From: a virus
Virus record (IMG/VR): IMGVR_UViG_3300041964_000109
Coordinates: 1 to 28,546 of that record
Reading direction: 5' to 3' (one strand)
Length of the DNA: 28,546 bases
Shown here: piece after piece, positions 19,176 through 26,502 of the stretch
Layout: each line of letters opens with the position of its first letter
Numbering within the stretch: the first letter of the stretch is position 1
Made by a program: the position numbers and the translations under genes
Notes under the pieces: generated by a model
Databases searched by the model: none
What the model was told of the DNA's origin: nothing
Seen by the model: the letters and a program-made list of their open reading frames with translations, nothing else

Positions 19176-19219
19176 ATGAACTACTCCGACCTGCTAGCGT
19201 TGAGGTCGGAGTAGTTCAT
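19176..19219. terminator. 17-bp perfect hairpin between convergent genes
   Basis: ATGAACTACTCCGACCT at 19176-19192 pairs perfectly with 19203-19219 around a ten-base loop. It lies between the plus-strand DUF1653 gene and the minus-strand 19849-19268 gene. No long T tract follows on the plus strand. It may be a bidirectional terminator or the relic of a small palindromic repeat. Confidence 0.6.
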
Positions 19220-19267
19220 CAAACAAAAAGAGCGGTGATACCCGCCCTTGCTTGCTAAGAGAGTCTT

Positions 19268-19849
19268 TCAACCCTTCTTGGTATCAATTGCGTAAAGTAC
19301 AGGTAGTCCTATTTTCTTGAGCGCGTCTATAGCGCTTAAAGGATATTCCCACTTGTAACCATCGTTTGTTTTTCCGATAGACTTTTTTCCTTGTTTTGGT
19401 AGTGACTGGGCAAACCCTTCTTTGTATCCAAAAGCATAAACCTCAACGCAATCACTCTTGACTTGAATCTCTCCGTCTGGTTGAGTAGATTCCCAATCTT
19501 CTTGTTCAAAGTCATCTCGTGCCCAGTTGGTTTTCTCTCCATAATTGCGCTGAGATTCTAAATAATTGAGCGCTTCTTGGTGAAGTTCAGCGTATTGATT
19601 AATCCAGTTTGCTACTTTCGCTCTATGGGTTTGAGAAAAGCTGTCTGTTATGTAATCATCTTTAGGGGTGGATGGCGTCATCTTGCCATCTACATTAGCC
19701 AATTCAGTTTGAACTTCTGCCCATAGCTTAATGTGTCCGCAGGCTTTGATGACAGCTTCTTTTGTTGCCCCTTGATTGAAGAAATAATTGCAAATTTCTC
19801 TTTTAAGGCTTGCTTTGCGATCGCTCCAAGTTGCTGCTGCTGTTTCCAT
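19268..19849 (-). CDS. Hypothetical protein, 193 aa
   Basis: METAAATWSDRKASLKREIC opens a helical N-terminal half (about 1-100). An acidic linker (ARDDFEQEDWESTQPDGEIQ) and a basic C-terminal segment (PKQGKKSIGKTNDGYKWEYP) follow. The upstream gene's stop lies within the ribosome site AGGAG, so expression is coupled. No motif recognised. It is last in a group of three minus genes reading from 20659. Confidence 0.65.
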   Translation of the reverse strand: METAAATWSDRKASLKREICNYFFNQGATKEAVIKACGHIKLWAEVQTELANVDGKMTPSTPKDDYITDSFSQTHRAKVANWINQYAELHQEALNYLESQRNYGEKTNWARDDFEQEDWESTQPDGEIQVKSDCVEVYAFGYKEGFAQSLPKQGKKSIGKTNDGYKWEYPLSAIDALKKIGLPVLYAIDTKKG

Positions 19850-19854
19850 CGGTT

Positions 19855-20052
19855 TTACTCCTCTTCTAATTTCCGAAAATACTCACAACTTGCAAAAGAT
19901 TTGTGACAGACAGGGCACTTTCCTAGCTCGATTACTTTGTTCAATGCCGCTTTGGCGAAACTGTTGGGATTGAGCTGAGGGGATAATTTACGAATTTTTG
20001 ATTTGGCTTCTATATCCCTAAACTCAATTCGACTATCCGGGTTACTAGGCAC
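19855..20052 (-). CDS. Small zinc-finger-like protein, 65 aa
   Basis: GTG start overlapping the preceding gene's stop (GTGCCTAG). The product begins MPSNPDSRIEFRDIEAKSKI and has CPVCHKSF followed by C near the end (Cys-x-x-Cys-His and a later Cys), a possible zinc knuckle with an incomplete ligand set. Short, basic and helical. Function unknown. Confidence 0.6.
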   Translation of the reverse strand: MPSNPDSRIEFRDIEAKSKIRKLSPQLNPNSFAKAALNKVIELGKCPVCHKSFASCEYFRKLEEE

Positions 20053-20659
20053 TAAACTTGCTCCGATTGTCGATCCAAAGTTTTGCGCTGGTTACAGAGG
20101 CTGCCTTCTCTAGGGAGAGTCCATTGCGGATTGCTTTTTCCCGAATACTTTCTGCCCAAGCTACTTGTTTAGGTGTTCCTTCTAATTCAGGCAATGTAGG
20201 AATGGGATTAACCTCATCAATCATTTCTTGCTGGGTTTCCCATTCTTTTTCGATTTGCCCTGCCGTTACTTGAATGTATCCACGACGTTCTTTATGCCCA
20301 ACCGCTTCTTTATATTCATAAAGCCCGTTATCAAATTTACCCAAGTCAATCTCAACCGTTGCAGATTTGCCTCTGTAGTAGCGCTCTTTGTTGTCTCCTT
20401 CATCTAAAGGATTGCCGTTGTAAAATTCACCTCGCTGGATTTCTGAACCATTAATAGTCAGTGGGCACAGATAAGCGTAAATACCTTTACGCTTATAGTG
20501 GGTCAACAAAAGTTTTTGAGCTTGCATAATCAAAGCAACCTTGCTTACAAATCTAGGACGCATTCCTTGAATTCGACACCACAACACTTTTGCCCATTCC
20601 TGGACTTCTAAAACTAAATTGCTAGCAATTTTTAGATGTTGTGCGATCGCCGTATTCAT
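20045..20659 (-). CDS. Hypothetical protein, 204 aa
   Basis: The ATG at 20659 is chosen because AGGAG stands six bases upstream; the frame is open for another 27 codons. The N-terminal two thirds are mixed (WAKVLWCRIQGMRPRFVSKV, then YRGKSATVEIDLGKFDNGLY). The C-terminal third (GTPKQVAWAESIREKAIRNG, then SAKLWIDNRSKF) is a helical module that I recall in other mobile-element proteins but cannot name. It heads the three-gene group 20659-19268. Confidence 0.65.
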   Translation of the reverse strand: MNTAIAQHLKIASNLVLEVQEWAKVLWCRIQGMRPRFVSKVALIMQAQKLLLTHYKRKGIYAYLCPLTINGSEIQRGEFYNGNPLDEGDNKERYYRGKSATVEIDLGKFDNGLYEYKEAVGHKERRGYIQVTAGQIEKEWETQQEMIDEVNPIPTLPELEGTPKQVAWAESIREKAIRNGLSLEKAASVTSAKLWIDNRSKFSA

Positions 20660-20691
20660 GTAAAGCTCCTGGGTGTCTACACCTGTCAAGG

Positions 20692-20880
20692 TTAATTGAG
20701 AATCAACTGTATAGAAAAAGTCGGGATAGGGCATTGCCACGACTCTAAATGTACGTCGAGACAGAGTAAGACTACTTCGGTAGCGCCAGTCGATGAAGCG
20801 TCAAGAATCACCGTCGCTCTACTCGCGGTGAGTATGTCAAAAATATATTCACGCCCCAGCTTATTCTTGGAAATACCCAC
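20692..20880 (-). CDS. Doubtful 62-aa reading frame
   Basis: GTG start without a ribosome site, immediately after a terminator-type hairpin. The frame (KNKLGREYIFDILTASRATV, then VILDASSTGATEVV) is moderately protein-like but may be chance; the same stretch could hold the promoter of the 20659 gene, since TTGACA occurs twice in it. Confidence 0.25.
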   Translation of the reverse strand: MGISKNKLGREYIFDILTASRATVILDASSTGATEVVLLCLDVHLESWQCPIPTFSIQLILN

Positions 20881-20926
20881 AACAAAAACCGCCCATAACA
20901 GGCGGCTGCAACCCTAATTAGCTTAC
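20880..20926 (-). terminator. Repeat unit 2 / minus-strand terminator
   Basis: The second copy of the 47-base unit at 19102-19148. On the minus strand GCCGCC, a short loop and GGGCGG are followed by TTTTTGTTG. It lies 19 bases after the stop of the 21169-20945 gene and should end the 22475-20945 transcription unit. Confidence 0.7.
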
Positions 20927-20944
20927 TCACTCATCCAGCTGACT

Positions 20945-21169
20945 CTAAGCCGCCATCGCATCTGCCTTCAGTTTCTCGAAGGCTACCTTGTAGTGAGCCA
21001 GCAGTGCCTGATCATGCTGCCCTTTCTCGTTGTCCCAATTTTGACCGGGACGGGTTTCAGTACTGGTTTTATTGATAACCGATAACTCGTAGTTGACCCT
21101 AGCCAAGTATCGTGGATCGACTGCTGGTTTAGGGATTCTGGCGGGAAGTCCTGATGCTCCGATAGTCAT
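20945..21169 (-). CDS. Small protein related to the C-terminus of the mucin-like protein, 74 aa
   Basis: The segment YLARVNYELSVINKTSTETR, then PGQNWDNEK, is nearly identical to the end of the 21246-22475 product (YLKRANYELSVIDKTSTETR, then PGQNWD). Both are followed by a helix with LL and Y-x-V-A. This is therefore a stalk-less paralogue of that terminal domain. Homology shows in the DNA too (about 20985-21120 and 21310-21450). It may be a co-expressed capping or chaperone domain or a second structural subunit. Confidence 0.75.
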   Translation of the reverse strand: MTIGASGLPARIPKPAVDPRYLARVNYELSVINKTSTETRPGQNWDNEKGQHDQALLAHYKVAFEKLKADAMAA

Positions 21170-21227
21170 AGTATTTTCCTGATTCGTGTGCTTCTATCTT
21201 ACCGAACGTATTCGTTGCTCTCAAAAC

Positions 21228-21244
21228 GACCGGAGTCTCCGGTC
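21228..21244 (-). terminator. Hairpin after the mucin-like gene
   Basis: GACCGGA, a three-base loop, then TCCGGTC: a seven-pair stem. On the minus strand it is followed by a G and TTTT. It lies directly after the 22475-21246 stop, so it may attenuate readthrough into the small paralogue gene. It is the third member of a hairpin set also seen at 6509 and 15063. Confidence 0.55.
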
Positions 21245-21245
21245 A

Positions 21246-22475
21246 CTATCGTGGGAAATCACGAAGTCCACCGTAAGCGACTTCGTAAGGAGTTAGCAGA
21301 ACTTTATCCCACTCCGACTTGGTTCTGTCCCAATTTTGACCAGGGCGGGTCTCTGTGCTGGTTTTGTCGATAACCGATAACTCGTAGTTAGCTCTTTTTA
21401 AGTAGGAATTATTCGGCGGGATAGCAGGGATATCGCGAGGCAGTCCCGTCACATTTGGCATTTCGTCAATGGTGATAATCAGATTTTCGATGTTGCTAGC
21501 AAGTCCAGATAAGTTACTGCTGTTCATGGGTATTTGACTAGGGGTAGGATTGGGCGCTGCTGTACTCGTTGAGCTTACTGACGGTTGAATCGTGTTACTG
21601 CTAGTTGGAGTAGGAGTAATCGGAATCGGTGGAGGCGTCGAAGTACTGGTATTTGTGGATGGAGCTTGTGTAGTCGAACTCGTTGAGGTACTTGGCAGGG
21701 GTGCAGGGGTACTGGTACTGGTCGAAGTTGGGGGTTGAGTAGAAGTACTGGTACTCGTCGGAACAGGGGTGGTTGAGAGTGGCGGCGGCTGTGTAGTGGT
21801 GCTGCTGCTTGTGCTAGTACTTACTGGCTTCTGTGTGGTTATGCTACTCGAAGTCGAGAGAATTGAGATAGTGGGTTGAGTTGGAGCTGCTGTTGTAGTA
21901 GGAGCCTGAGTGGTTGACGAAGAGCTGGTAGTGGTTTGAGCTGGCGGCGTTGTGGGAAGAGTACTTGGAGCCTGAGTACTACTACTCGTGGTTGTACTAG
22001 AAATAATCGGTAGCTGTGTTGTCGTGCTACTACTTGGGATTGGTGCGGGTGTACTTGTCGAGGTGCTAGTCGGCGGCGGTGTTGTCGTGATTGGGGTGGG
22101 GACTGGAGTTGAAGTGCTAGTACTGGTTGGGATTGGCGGCGTTGTAGTTGAGGTGGGAACAGGTACAGGAGTCGTGGTCGAAGTACTGGTGGGTAAAGCC
22201 GTTGAGGTGCTAGTAGAAGTGCTTGGAGCGGGTGCGGTGGTGACATCTATCAGGGGTGAAGTCACTGCCACCAATGGCGGCGGCGCTGTTGAAGTGGTGG
22301 TAGTTCCCCCCAAGATTGGAGCCGACACCTGAATTAGCGGCGTCGTAGTACTTGTGCTTGGAGGACGAGTGCTGGTACTGGTGCTTGTGGGAGCCTGAGT
22401 CGTAGACGTGCTGGTACTTGGGGCGCGTGTCGTGCTGGTTGTGGTGGTGCTGGGCGTTAAACCTCCAAGTACCAT
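21246..22475 (-). CDS. Mucin-like Thr/Ser/Pro-rich protein with a small C-terminal domain, 409 aa
   Basis: Residues about 8-310 are almost entirely Thr, Ser, Pro, Ala and Gln in short repeats (TSTSTTTP, STSTSTQPPTSTST), a low-complexity stalk like mucins and some phage-fibre or surface proteins. No signal peptide or membrane span is visible at MVLGGLTPS, so export would be non-Sec, or the protein is a virion component. The last about 70 residues (GLPRDIPAIPPNNSYLKRAN, then KTSTETRPGQNWD) are conserved in the neighbouring 74-aa protein. It is next to tail genes, so a fibre or head-fibre role is plausible by inference. Confidence 0.75.
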   Translation of the reverse strand: MVLGGLTPSTTTTSTTRAPSTSTSTTQAPTSTSTSTRPPSTSTTTPLIQVSAPILGGTTTTSTAPPPLVAVTSPLIDVTTAPAPSTSTSTSTALPTSTSTTTPVPVPTSTTTPPIPTSTSTSTPVPTPITTTPPPTSTSTSTPAPIPSSSTTTQLPIISSTTTSSSTQAPSTLPTTPPAQTTTSSSSTTQAPTTTAAPTQPTISILSTSSSITTQKPVSTSTSSSTTTQPPPLSTTPVPTSTSTSTQPPTSTSTSTPAPLPSTSTSSTTQAPSTNTSTSTPPPIPITPTPTSSNTIQPSVSSTSTAAPNPTPSQIPMNSSNLSGLASNIENLIITIDEMPNVTGLPRDIPAIPPNNSYLKRANYELSVIDKTSTETRPGQNWDRTKSEWDKVLLTPYEVAYGGLRDFPR

Positions 22476-22530
22476 ATTTTTTACCCTTTTTCTTTAATAA
22501 TAAGCTTCGCGAGTAATTACCTCAAATAGC

Positions 22531-22559
22531 TTGACTTGTGTAAAGCAATATGCTTTACT
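22531..22559 (+). promoter_or_regulatory. Promoter with 8-bp inverted repeat; leaderless start
   Basis: TTGACT at 22531-22536, a 17-base spacer and TTTACT at 22554-22559. GTAAAGCA (22540-22547) and TGCTTTAC (22551-22558) form a palindrome that spans the spacer and -10. The ATG at 22566 begins about six bases after the -10 with no ribosome site, so a leaderless mRNA is likely. The RHH protein encoded there probably binds this palindrome. Confidence 0.6.
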
Positions 22560-22565
22560 TTAGTG

Positions 22566-22700
22566 ATGGAAGAGAAACAAATGCTCAATGTACGAGTACC
22601 AAAGTCCGAAATACAAATCCTAAAAGACTATTGTGATCGCACTACCAGAAGTCAGACCGAAGTAATTAGAGAACTAATCCGTTCACTGAAAGAAAAGTAA
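22566..22700 (+). CDS. Ribbon-helix-helix regulator, 44 aa
   Basis: A minimal Arc/CopG-type fold. QMLNVRVPKSEIQILKDY is the strand and first helix; RSQTEVIRELIRSLKEK is the second helix. Length and pattern fit a homodimeric DNA-binding protein or an antitoxin-type regulator. Its TAA overlaps the ATG of the GIY-YIG gene (TAATG), so the two are co-translated, and a palindrome overlaps its promoter. Compare the GIY-YIG protein at 6673-7137, where an RHH-like domain is fused in the same chain. Confidence 0.8.
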   Translation: MEEKQMLNVRVPKSEIQILKDYCDRTTRSQTEVIRELIRSLKEK

Positions 22701-23233
22701 TGCAACAAAAATTAGACCGCTGCTATCAACTAGCAAATACGTCGGTCAACTTACAAAGCCTCCCTTTTTGCTTCTTGACAGAGAAACATTTATTACCAAA
22801 AACTAGCGGAGTCTACTTTGTGATAGATGAAACGGGTAAAGTTTACTATATTGGCAAAGCGGTGAATTTTCGGCGTCGCTGGGCAAGCCATCATCGACTA
22901 AATGAGTTGCAGCGATTAGGGAAGCAATTCAAAATTGCATATTTGACTATTGCTGAACAAAAATCTTTGCTACAGATAGAACGGACAATGATTACTGAAT
23001 TTAGCCCATTACTTAATGGAGTCAAGAACAAAGAGAGAATAGTTAAAGACATTCAGTTTTGGACTTTTGAAGGGACCTACGCCACTGTTAAAGAGGCTTG
23101 CACTCTACTTGACTGTACTGAAGGATATGTACGACGGATGCTAATAGTCAAGCGCTTAGATGGCATCAAGATAGGTTGCGAGTGGTTAATTCCAGTTGTA
23201 AACGGAAAACTTGAAGTTAAGGAGAAGAGTTAG
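22700..23233 (+). CDS. GIY-YIG nuclease with C-terminal HTH, 177 aa
   Basis: GIY-YIG domain at about 30-105: SGVYFVIDETGKVYYIG (GVY at 37-39, YIG at 50-52), NFRRRW with HHR, and E94 as the metal-binding Glu. After residue about 125 comes an excisionase-like HTH (YATVKEACTLLDCTEGYVRR, then EWLIPV). The closest relative in the window is the 6673-7137 protein. Homing-type or element-specific endonucleases have this plan. The gene is second in the RHH operon. Confidence 0.85.
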   Translation: MQQKLDRCYQLANTSVNLQSLPFCFLTEKHLLPKTSGVYFVIDETGKVYYIGKAVNFRRRWASHHRLNELQRLGKQFKIAYLTIAEQKSLLQIERTMITEFSPLLNGVKNKERIVKDIQFWTFEGTYATVKEACTLLDCTEGYVRRMLIVKRLDGIKIGCEWLIPVVNGKLEVKEKS

Positions 23234-23329
23234 TTTAACCCTACGCAAGCGAATCGCCTCCCTGACTACGACATCTAAGAGGCGATCGCACCTTCACACA
23301 GCACAAACCATATAAAGGCAATCAAGATT

Positions 23330-24046
23330 ATGTCACAGAACAATATCTTTTCACTTGAACTCGCAAAACAGCTTTACGACTCAACGGAGCGCTTCCCTAT
23401 CGATTTCGATGACGCTTGGGTGTGGCTGGAGTACAGCCGGAAAGACAATGCTAAAGCCAGTTTCATGAAATGTGGTTTTGTTGAAGGCATTGATTTTCAA
23501 GTCCTGATTTCTCAGGAACTCAAACCCCCTTGAGGTCTGAGTAATCGCGAAGACATCAGGCTTGCTTGCGATTGCTTCAAGCAGTGGGGTATGATGGCAG
23601 GTACAGAAAAAGGTCGGCAAATCCGGCTTTACTTCATCGAGTGTGAGCGCATTGCCAAAGCAGCAACAGCTCAACAGCCTCAGTCAACAGGCGATATGCT
23701 CATGATGTTCGCTCAAGCTTTCAAGGAACATGAACAAAGGCTGGCTGCTATTGAAGAGGAAAACCAGCAACTCAAAGAGCAGATAGAGGCTGTTGACATG
23801 GAGACGGTAGCCAACACAGCCGAACTCGAAAGGTTCAGAAATGGGCACGGCTTCTGGTTCAGTATTGCGGGTTGGTGTAGCAAACATGGAATTAAGAAGT
23901 CTATTGAGTGGATGAACAACCAAGGAAGAAAAGCTGCGGCACTATGTAAGGCTAAAGGACTTCAACCTGTACCCGTGAATGACCCACGGTTCGGAACGGT
24001 AAACACCTATCCTGATAGCGTTCTATCCGAGCTGACTTGGGACTAA
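23330..24046 (+). pseudogene. AntA/AntB-like phage antirepressor with in-frame TGA
   Basis: The two open pieces (23330-23533 and 23591-24046) are in the same frame and separated only by a TGA at 23531-23533. Without it the protein is about 238 aa. The N-terminal domain (RFPIDFDDAWVWLEYSRKDN, then KCGFVEGIDFQVLI) resembles AntA/AntB antirepressors and continues across the TGA with NREDIRLACDCFKQWGMMAG and YFIECERIAK. A coiled coil (QRLAAIEEENQQLKEQIEAV) and a conserved-looking C-terminal domain follow. A GGA or CGA to TGA change would explain it; opal recoding is unlikely because TGA ends other genes here. Confidence 0.8.
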
Positions 24047-24070
24047 TCCCCACAACACCATCCGAGTATT

Positions 24071-24099
24071 AACCGCCTTCACCACGAGGGCGGTTTTTT
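24071..24099 (+). terminator. Rho-independent terminator
   Basis: AACCGCC at 24071-24077 pairs with GGCGGTT and is followed by an uninterrupted T tract to about 24100. It ends the plus-strand antirepressor transcript. Confidence 0.8.
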
Positions 24100-24133
24100 T
24101 GTCGGCATCTCACACCCCATGTCTACGTCTTTT

Positions 24134-24171
24134 GCTAGGCGACTTCGCTAAGGAAGTCGCCTAGCAATTTT
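24134..24171 (+). terminator. 13-bp hairpin overlapping the end of the 24148 gene
   Basis: GCTAGGCGACTTC at 24134-24146 pairs perfectly with GAAGTCGCCTAGC at 24153-24165, followed on the plus strand by AATTTTTG. It lies in the last codons and stop of the minus-strand 24148-24312 gene and separates the convergent units. Confidence 0.65.
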
Positions 24172-24312
24172 TGCCCCGCCTTGAGCGCCTTGCTCCGTAG
24201 CGCGTTGAATAGCCTCCTCAAGTTGTTCGCGAGTAACATAATTTGTCTTTTCAGAGTTTCTATCTTGGACAAAAATAATTCTGACGCCTCGTCCTCGTTC
24301 TTCAGACACCAT
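24148..24312 (-). CDS. Small protein duplicating the tape-measure C-terminus, 54 aa
   Basis: Starts at an ATG overlapping the tape-measure stop (MVSEERGRGVRIIFVQDRNS). The last part, YVTREQLEEAIQRATEQGAQ then GGAKIARRLP, closely repeats YVTREQFEEGVRYAAQQGAQ then GGARI near the end of the preceding protein. It is therefore a duplicated tail segment that became a separate micro-gene. It could be an assembly partner of the tape measure or a leftover. Confidence 0.65.
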   Translation of the reverse strand: MVSEERGRGVRIIFVQDRNSEKTNYVTREQLEEAIQRATEQGAQGGAKIARRLP

Positions 24313-26083
24313 GCCGCCTTCTTTCGCTTGGAGAATTGCGTAACCAATTTGACGTAATCCTTGCGCCGCCTTGAGCGCCTTGTTGAGCAGCATAGCGAAC
24401 GCCTTCTTCAAACTGTTCACGAGTAACATAGTCTCGTTCCCCTATTTTTTCGTACTGAATGCTTATACTGCCACCTCGCTCAACAGGTTCGCCACTGCTG
24501 TATTCCCTTTGCTGATAGGAGGGCATTTCCCCAGAGTTGACTGACTCCAAGAAAGCGCTCCCCATGTTTGCAACGCCGTCTCGTGACATCACATACTCAC
24601 CGGGACGCAGCATTGCCGGAACCGTATCAACGCCGATATCACGACCAGGAACCATGCCGCCCTCTGAGAAGCCCAAGACACCGGAGAGGAAGCCGAAAGG
24701 ACTGCCGCCTGTAGCCGCTCCCGTGACGCTCCCTAGGATAGTTCCCAGCAAACCGCCGCCCGTGTCTTTGCCTGTATTCTTCCCTTTGAACAATGCCTCG
24801 ACACCGATATCAACCAAGCGTCCCATAATCTGATTCTTGAGCTGATTGAACGAATCTTTTAGGCTTTCAAAAATACCCTTACCTTCAACCAAAAATCCTT
24901 TAAAGAATCCCTTGGTGGCATCCCTCCCAGCTAATTCAATTTCGCGGCTCAAGTCTGCAAACTGCTGACGAATTTGGTCAGTTTTAAGCCTGTCAATTTC
25001 AATAATCTGACGGCGCATTCTCTCCAATTCCTCGTTGGGAATTTTCCCTTTGAGGGCGTCTAGTTGAGCTATCTGAGCTGTGAAATTTAGCGTCTGCTGT
25101 GCCAGTGCTGTTTCCCGACGGATTGCCTGGGCTGTGAATTCGGCTCCGTTACCTGCCAACACGTCAGCTTTAAGGTTTCCGTACTCAGCACGTTTAGAAA
25201 AGATGGACATAGACCGAGCGATCGCACTCTGCTCTTTTTGAAGTGTCAGTACTTGGTCAAGGTTAGTCTTTTGCCGAGCATAGTCTTCAGCCGTGAGGTT
25301 GGTCAGTGCCCGTGTTTTCTCTAATTCACGAATAGCAGAGTCGTACTGAATCTGGTTCTGGGCATCCTGAACTTGCTGAGTAAGGAAGCTAGAATCAATC
25401 CCCGCAGCCCCCAATCCAGCCATTCGAGTTTGGGTGACAGCCAAATCTGACTGCTGATTCTGTTGCTTCCGTCGGAGTTCAAAGTCCAGTCTTTCTTGAT
25501 TTGCCCGCTGCTGATTTTGCTCGAACTCAACCCGTGCATTCTCCAGTCGCTTATCTGACGCTTGGTTTATCTTGGCTCGAATGGCGTTGAGTTCTTCCTG
25601 AGAGCGGTTGGTATTGGTCAGAGCAAAGCGGTCTTGCTCCAGTAACTGCTGTTGCCTCTCCTGCTCAATCTGAATGACTGACTGCCCATACCTGATAGTG
25701 TTGGGGTCGCCTTGGGTAGTGTCAAAGGGTCGCGTCTGCTGGAACAATTCAGCCGCTCGTAATTGCTCTTGTGTTAGTGCCCCGCTAGCTTGGTTTTGGC
25801 GTTGCAAGAATGCGAAGTCTGCTTCCCTAAATTGCATCTGGCGCTCTTGCAAGCCAAACTTTTTAGCAGCTTCAGTGTTATCAACAATGTCTTTCTCTTG
25901 CTTTTGGAGGGATGCGATCGCCTGGTTATATTCCTCTGGCTTAATCTGCTCTAATCTCAACTGCTCCGCCAATTGCCGACGCTTTTGGTCTAGCGGTAAC
26001 AGTTGCTGCATCAGGTCAATTTGAGCTTGCAATGCAATGGGGTCGCCTTGGGAGAAGTCTCTAGGATTTCGCTGTTGAGCCAA
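24302..26083 (-). CDS. Tail tape-measure protein, C-terminal part (593 aa frame)
   Basis: Long Gln/Glu/Arg-rich helical and coiled-coil region (residues 1-400), then a Gly-rich hydrophobic stretch (about 440-470). The tape-measure signature GFSEGGMVPG followed by DTVPAMLRPGEYVMSRDG comes near 475-500. The end ITSNWLRNSPSERRR is typical of such proteins, so the stop at 24302 is real. The TTG at 26083 is not a natural start; upstream codons continue the coil and are separated only by frameshifts. The product sets tail length and is threaded into the host during DNA injection. Confidence 0.8.
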   Translation of the reverse strand: MAQQRNPRDFSQGDPIALQAQIDLMQQLLPLDQKRRQLAEQLRLEQIKPEEYNQAIASLQKQEKDIVDNTEAAKKFGLQERQMQFREADFAFLQRQNQASGALTQEQLRAAELFQQTRPFDTTQGDPNTIRYGQSVIQIEQERQQQLLEQDRFALTNTNRSQEELNAIRAKINQASDKRLENARVEFEQNQQRANQERLDFELRRKQQNQQSDLAVTQTRMAGLGAAGIDSSFLTQQVQDAQNQIQYDSAIRELEKTRALTNLTAEDYARQKTNLDQVLTLQKEQSAIARSMSIFSKRAEYGNLKADVLAGNGAEFTAQAIRRETALAQQTLNFTAQIAQLDALKGKIPNEELERMRRQIIEIDRLKTDQIRQQFADLSREIELAGRDATKGFFKGFLVEGKGIFESLKDSFNQLKNQIMGRLVDIGVEALFKGKNTGKDTGGGLLGTILGSVTGAATGGSPFGFLSGVLGFSEGGMVPGRDIGVDTVPAMLRPGEYVMSRDGVANMGSAFLESVNSGEMPSYQQREYSSGEPVERGGSISIQYEKIGERDYVTREQFEEGVRYAAQQGAQGGARITSNWLRNSPSERRRHGV

Positions 26084-26502
26084 TTGTGCTTTACGTAGCT
26101 GTGCCTGTGCCTCGGCTATTTCTCTCTTGGGTTAGCATATCTCGCGCTGCCAACCGCCTTAGTTTTTCTTCTCTGGCAAATCGCTCCTTCTCGAAGGATT
26201 CACGACGCTTTTGCTGATCATCAATCCCAGCCTAGAATTTAGTCTACTTCGGACAAGGTTTTGCTACCTGCGGCGATCGCTTTCCTCGTTGTAGCGATAT
26301 CTTCCTGTAAGTTCTGCCCTGGTTGCACTTGATAGCCAGGTGCAGTCAGCTCAGACTCAGTACGTTTTGCCTGTTCAACACCCGCCTCTTGTCTGACGCT
26401 GAAACTCAACCAACTTTCGGCGCATATCATCATAAGAATCTTTGGTGGCAGTCGTTTGTTGCTGAAACTCACGTAATGGGGTGGGGTCGCCAATTGCAAA
26501 GC
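26084..26502 (-). pseudogene. Damaged central segment of the tape-measure gene
   Basis: Coding sense continues in pieces: RNLGFAIGDPTPLREFQQQT in one frame, EAGVEQAKRTESELTAPGYQ in another, then AGIDDQQKRRESFEKERFAR in a third. Shifts lie near 26513 (TTT shortened to TT), 26390 (an extra A), 26241 (an extra base) and 26122, and a TAG reads at 26234-26232 where CAG would fit. Correcting these joins the two large frames into one protein. Confidence 0.65.

Noticed and set aside
21839-22332. Frames on both strands inside the repeat of the mucin-like gene
   Set aside because: They arise from the repetitive codons of the Thr/Ser/Pro stalk.
837-24046. Amber or opal stop-codon recoding of the whole element
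   Set aside because: Intact genes here end in TAG (4687-4689), TGA and TAA, and only one TAG and one TGA interrupt otherwise intact frames, beside single TAG-like lesions in the damaged tape measure.
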